DNA from: Typhlomys cinereus
Taxonomy: Eukaryota; Chordata; Mammalia; Rodentia; Platacanthomyidae
Assembly: GCA_023101885.1 (NCBI GenBank)
Contig: JALPQD010000006.1
Span: 16,268,085-16,332,084, forward strand
DNA: 64,000 bases
Direction: 5' to 3'
Of the stretch, positions 62,467 to 64,000 are shown one piece after another (position 1 is the first letter of the stretch; each line of letters opens with the position of its first letter). Below the pieces are notes generated by a model, which searched no databases, had not been told where the DNA came from, and saw nothing but the letters and a program-made list of their open reading frames with translations. A program made the translations under genes and the position numbers.

Positions 62467-63312
62467 GAGGCATCTTATGCACCAACAATCTTGAATGATT
62501 GAAGTTAGAACAAATGCTTTCCAGGTAGAATGCTCAAGCATGACTCCTCTTTCTTCCTGAGGACAACCATGTTTGAATAAGGATTTTTTAGTTTCACCAA
62601 TTTACCACAGTCTTCTCTCAGATAAATTATTTGCTTAATACATCTTTGCTTAAAACATGAATTATAAGGAACGTATCTATCCTGTTGTCATAGAAACCAT
62701 CATTAAAATAATTCATCACCTCGACTTCATTCATCATTCTCTCCTCCCTCCAGAACTGTCAAAAGGGGTACTTTAGAGAAGGAAATAGTACCCTGGGGAG
62801 AGAAGGTGTATGTTTTCATGTGTGCAGAGGTATCTTAAAATCCTTCTGTGAGCTTCCCACTGGCAATACCTCCACCCGCTTCCAGTTCATAGTTTTCTTT
62901 CTTCTACACTATTCTTTTAACTATAATCATTTGGGTTTATGAAAAGAATTTCCTCAGGGTGTGTGGTTATAGTGCAAATTTTGTATGATCAGATCAAGCT
63001 TGTGAATAATACATTCGTCTGTGAATAAACTCCCCAGGGCCTGTCCTCCTGGCTGAGCTTCTGTAATGAAGCATTTGACTGTAATTCAGTTAAGAATGCG
63101 GGAGATGTAAATATATGTGGGTGAAGAGAGTGTAGAAAGGACTTTAAACTATAGTGAAATCATTTCTTCGTCAAATGTGATATTCAAATGCTGTTTAGAG
63201 AAAGCAACCAGGAGGTTCAATTATAAAGGCATTTTAGAATGAAGGGGAAAGTGAATAGACCCTCACCAAAAATACTAGGTTGGGTAAGAAAGTTTGTGGC
63301 AAAGAGAAGGAC
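62467..63312. other. Anonymous sequence
   Basis: I recognise no gene or repeat. Confidence 0.5.
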
Positions 63313-63520
63313 CCAATTTGAGAAAGCTCACTTTTAGAACTGGAAAGTTTAATGTCTTTGCCACTAAAGTAATAAGACCCAAGTTCAGATCCCCAGATCC
63401 TAAGTAAAAATGCCTGGTGGAAATGAATGGTGGCAGCTTGAACTTCTAGCCAGAATCTGGGCCCAGAGCAGAACAGTATGCATGTCACCATTGGGCTTTC
63501 AGAGGCATGTGTAAGTGCGT

Positions 63521-63565
<45 letters not shown>

Positions 63566-63595
63566 GAGGGAGAGAAAGAGAGAGTTCATGAATCA
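63313..63595 (+). mobile_element. B2-superfamily-like SINE with (CA)n, sense
   Basis: A diverged tRNA-like head ends in 'cccaagttcagatccccaga'. The body includes 'aaatgcctggtggaaatgaa', 'gggcccagagcagaacagta' and 'gggctttcagaggcatgtgt', then a pure (CA)22 run and a GA-rich end. It shares body segments with 35546-35804. The long minus-strand frame 63234-63638 is a by-product of the CA repeat. Confidence 0.65.
63521..63564. repeat. (CA)22 microsatellite
   Basis: Uninterrupted CA run within the 3' part of the SINE. Confidence 0.97.
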
Positions 63596-64000
63596 TGATT
63601 GTGCACCTCACCCACTTACCCATGTGTAATGCAATCACTCAAGAGTCCTTAGTTCAGAGGTTCCTGACCTTTATCTTTGTTGATTTCACTTTTTTTAATA
63701 CTAAGGCTGCTTGATCATTCACAAGCTTAATAGAAGTGGCTTTCCTATTAAAAAACAGTGGGAAAAATAAGGAAAGATTAAGACCTATCTAGTCTAATGT
63801 TTCCAAGGCATGTGATTAAAAACAGTAACAGGGTGGTCACTAGAGAGCAGATTCTTAAGGCTTTGCAGTAAAAGGCAGCAATTCAACAAAACTCCAGGGA
63901 CCTGGATATGAGCAAGTTGAATTTTGTAAAAGATTATTTTAAGAAAGGGACGATAGACTTTGGCTTTGGATTGAAAAAGCATTATTTGAAGTCTCTTATT
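63596..64000. other. Anonymous sequence
   Basis: I recognise no feature before the window ends. Confidence 0.5.

Noticed and set aside
63234..63638. 134-codon minus-strand open frame
   Set aside because: It spans a SINE and its (CA)22 tract. The valine-cysteine run is a translation of the dinucleotide repeat.
1..64000. Bacterial-type operons, phage or plasmid modules, or a novel defence system
   Set aside because: There are no long or clustered reading frames and no ribosome-binding sites. The repeat content (L1, MIR, L2, B1, B2-like SINEs) is plainly mammalian.

Overview
The window reads as non-coding nuclear DNA from a rodent, probably a myomorph. It is AT-rich and CpG-poor and dotted with (CA)n/(GT)n tracts. 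It carries rodent-type SINEs (B1, a B4-like copy and several tRNA-headed B2-superfamily copies), L1 pieces with rodent-type 3' ends, MaLR/RMER-like LTR-type repeats, and old MIR and L2 relics. Two well-preserved copies of a tRNA-headed SINE with a GC-rich body (about 19.4-19.7 kb and 51.5-51.8 kb) look lineage-specific. I considered a dipodoid (jerboa-like) or early-branching muroid source, but the sequence alone does not settle this. All family names come from memory of consensus sequences, not from a database search.

Layout. 0-2.4 kb: an antisense L1 ORF2 fragment split by a younger repeat, a GT-associated SINE and an LTR-type repeat. 2.4-9 kb: AT-rich sequence with two hairpins, an RMER-like repeat, a B1, an antisense L1 3' end, a GATA tract and a diverged repeat pair. 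10.5-15.2 kb: the 3' part of a sense L1, a GT-tailed SINE, an RMER-like repeat and another L1 3' UTR. 16.4-22.4 kb: MIR relics, a 97-bp near-identical duplication, the first well-preserved SINE, a MaLR-type LTR and a B4-like SINE. 22.4-37 kb: mostly anonymous sequence with scattered SINE, MIR and L2 pieces. 37.3-47.6 kb: about 10 kb where I recognise no interspersed repeat. 47.6-52.3 kb: LTR-type repeat, B1, L2, a CG/CA tract and the second well-preserved SINE. 54.5-55.4 kb: a broken HMGB2 retrocopy on the minus strand, the only gene-derived sequence I can name. 55.4-64 kb: anonymous sequence, a third L1 3' UTR, a (GA)24 tract and two SINEs.

I found no intact protein-coding gene, tRNA, rRNA, CRISPR array or operon-like arrangement. 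The longest open frames (about 130 codons) are what chance and repeats give in 64 kb. Four short open segments have plausible splice signals and are listed as weak exon candidates without assigned function. I did not find a new biological system. The most checkable oddities are the 97-bp duplication, the CpG-rich SINE pair with clear target-site duplications, the HMGB2 retrocopy with its own target-site duplication, and the repeat-poor block at 37-47 kb.
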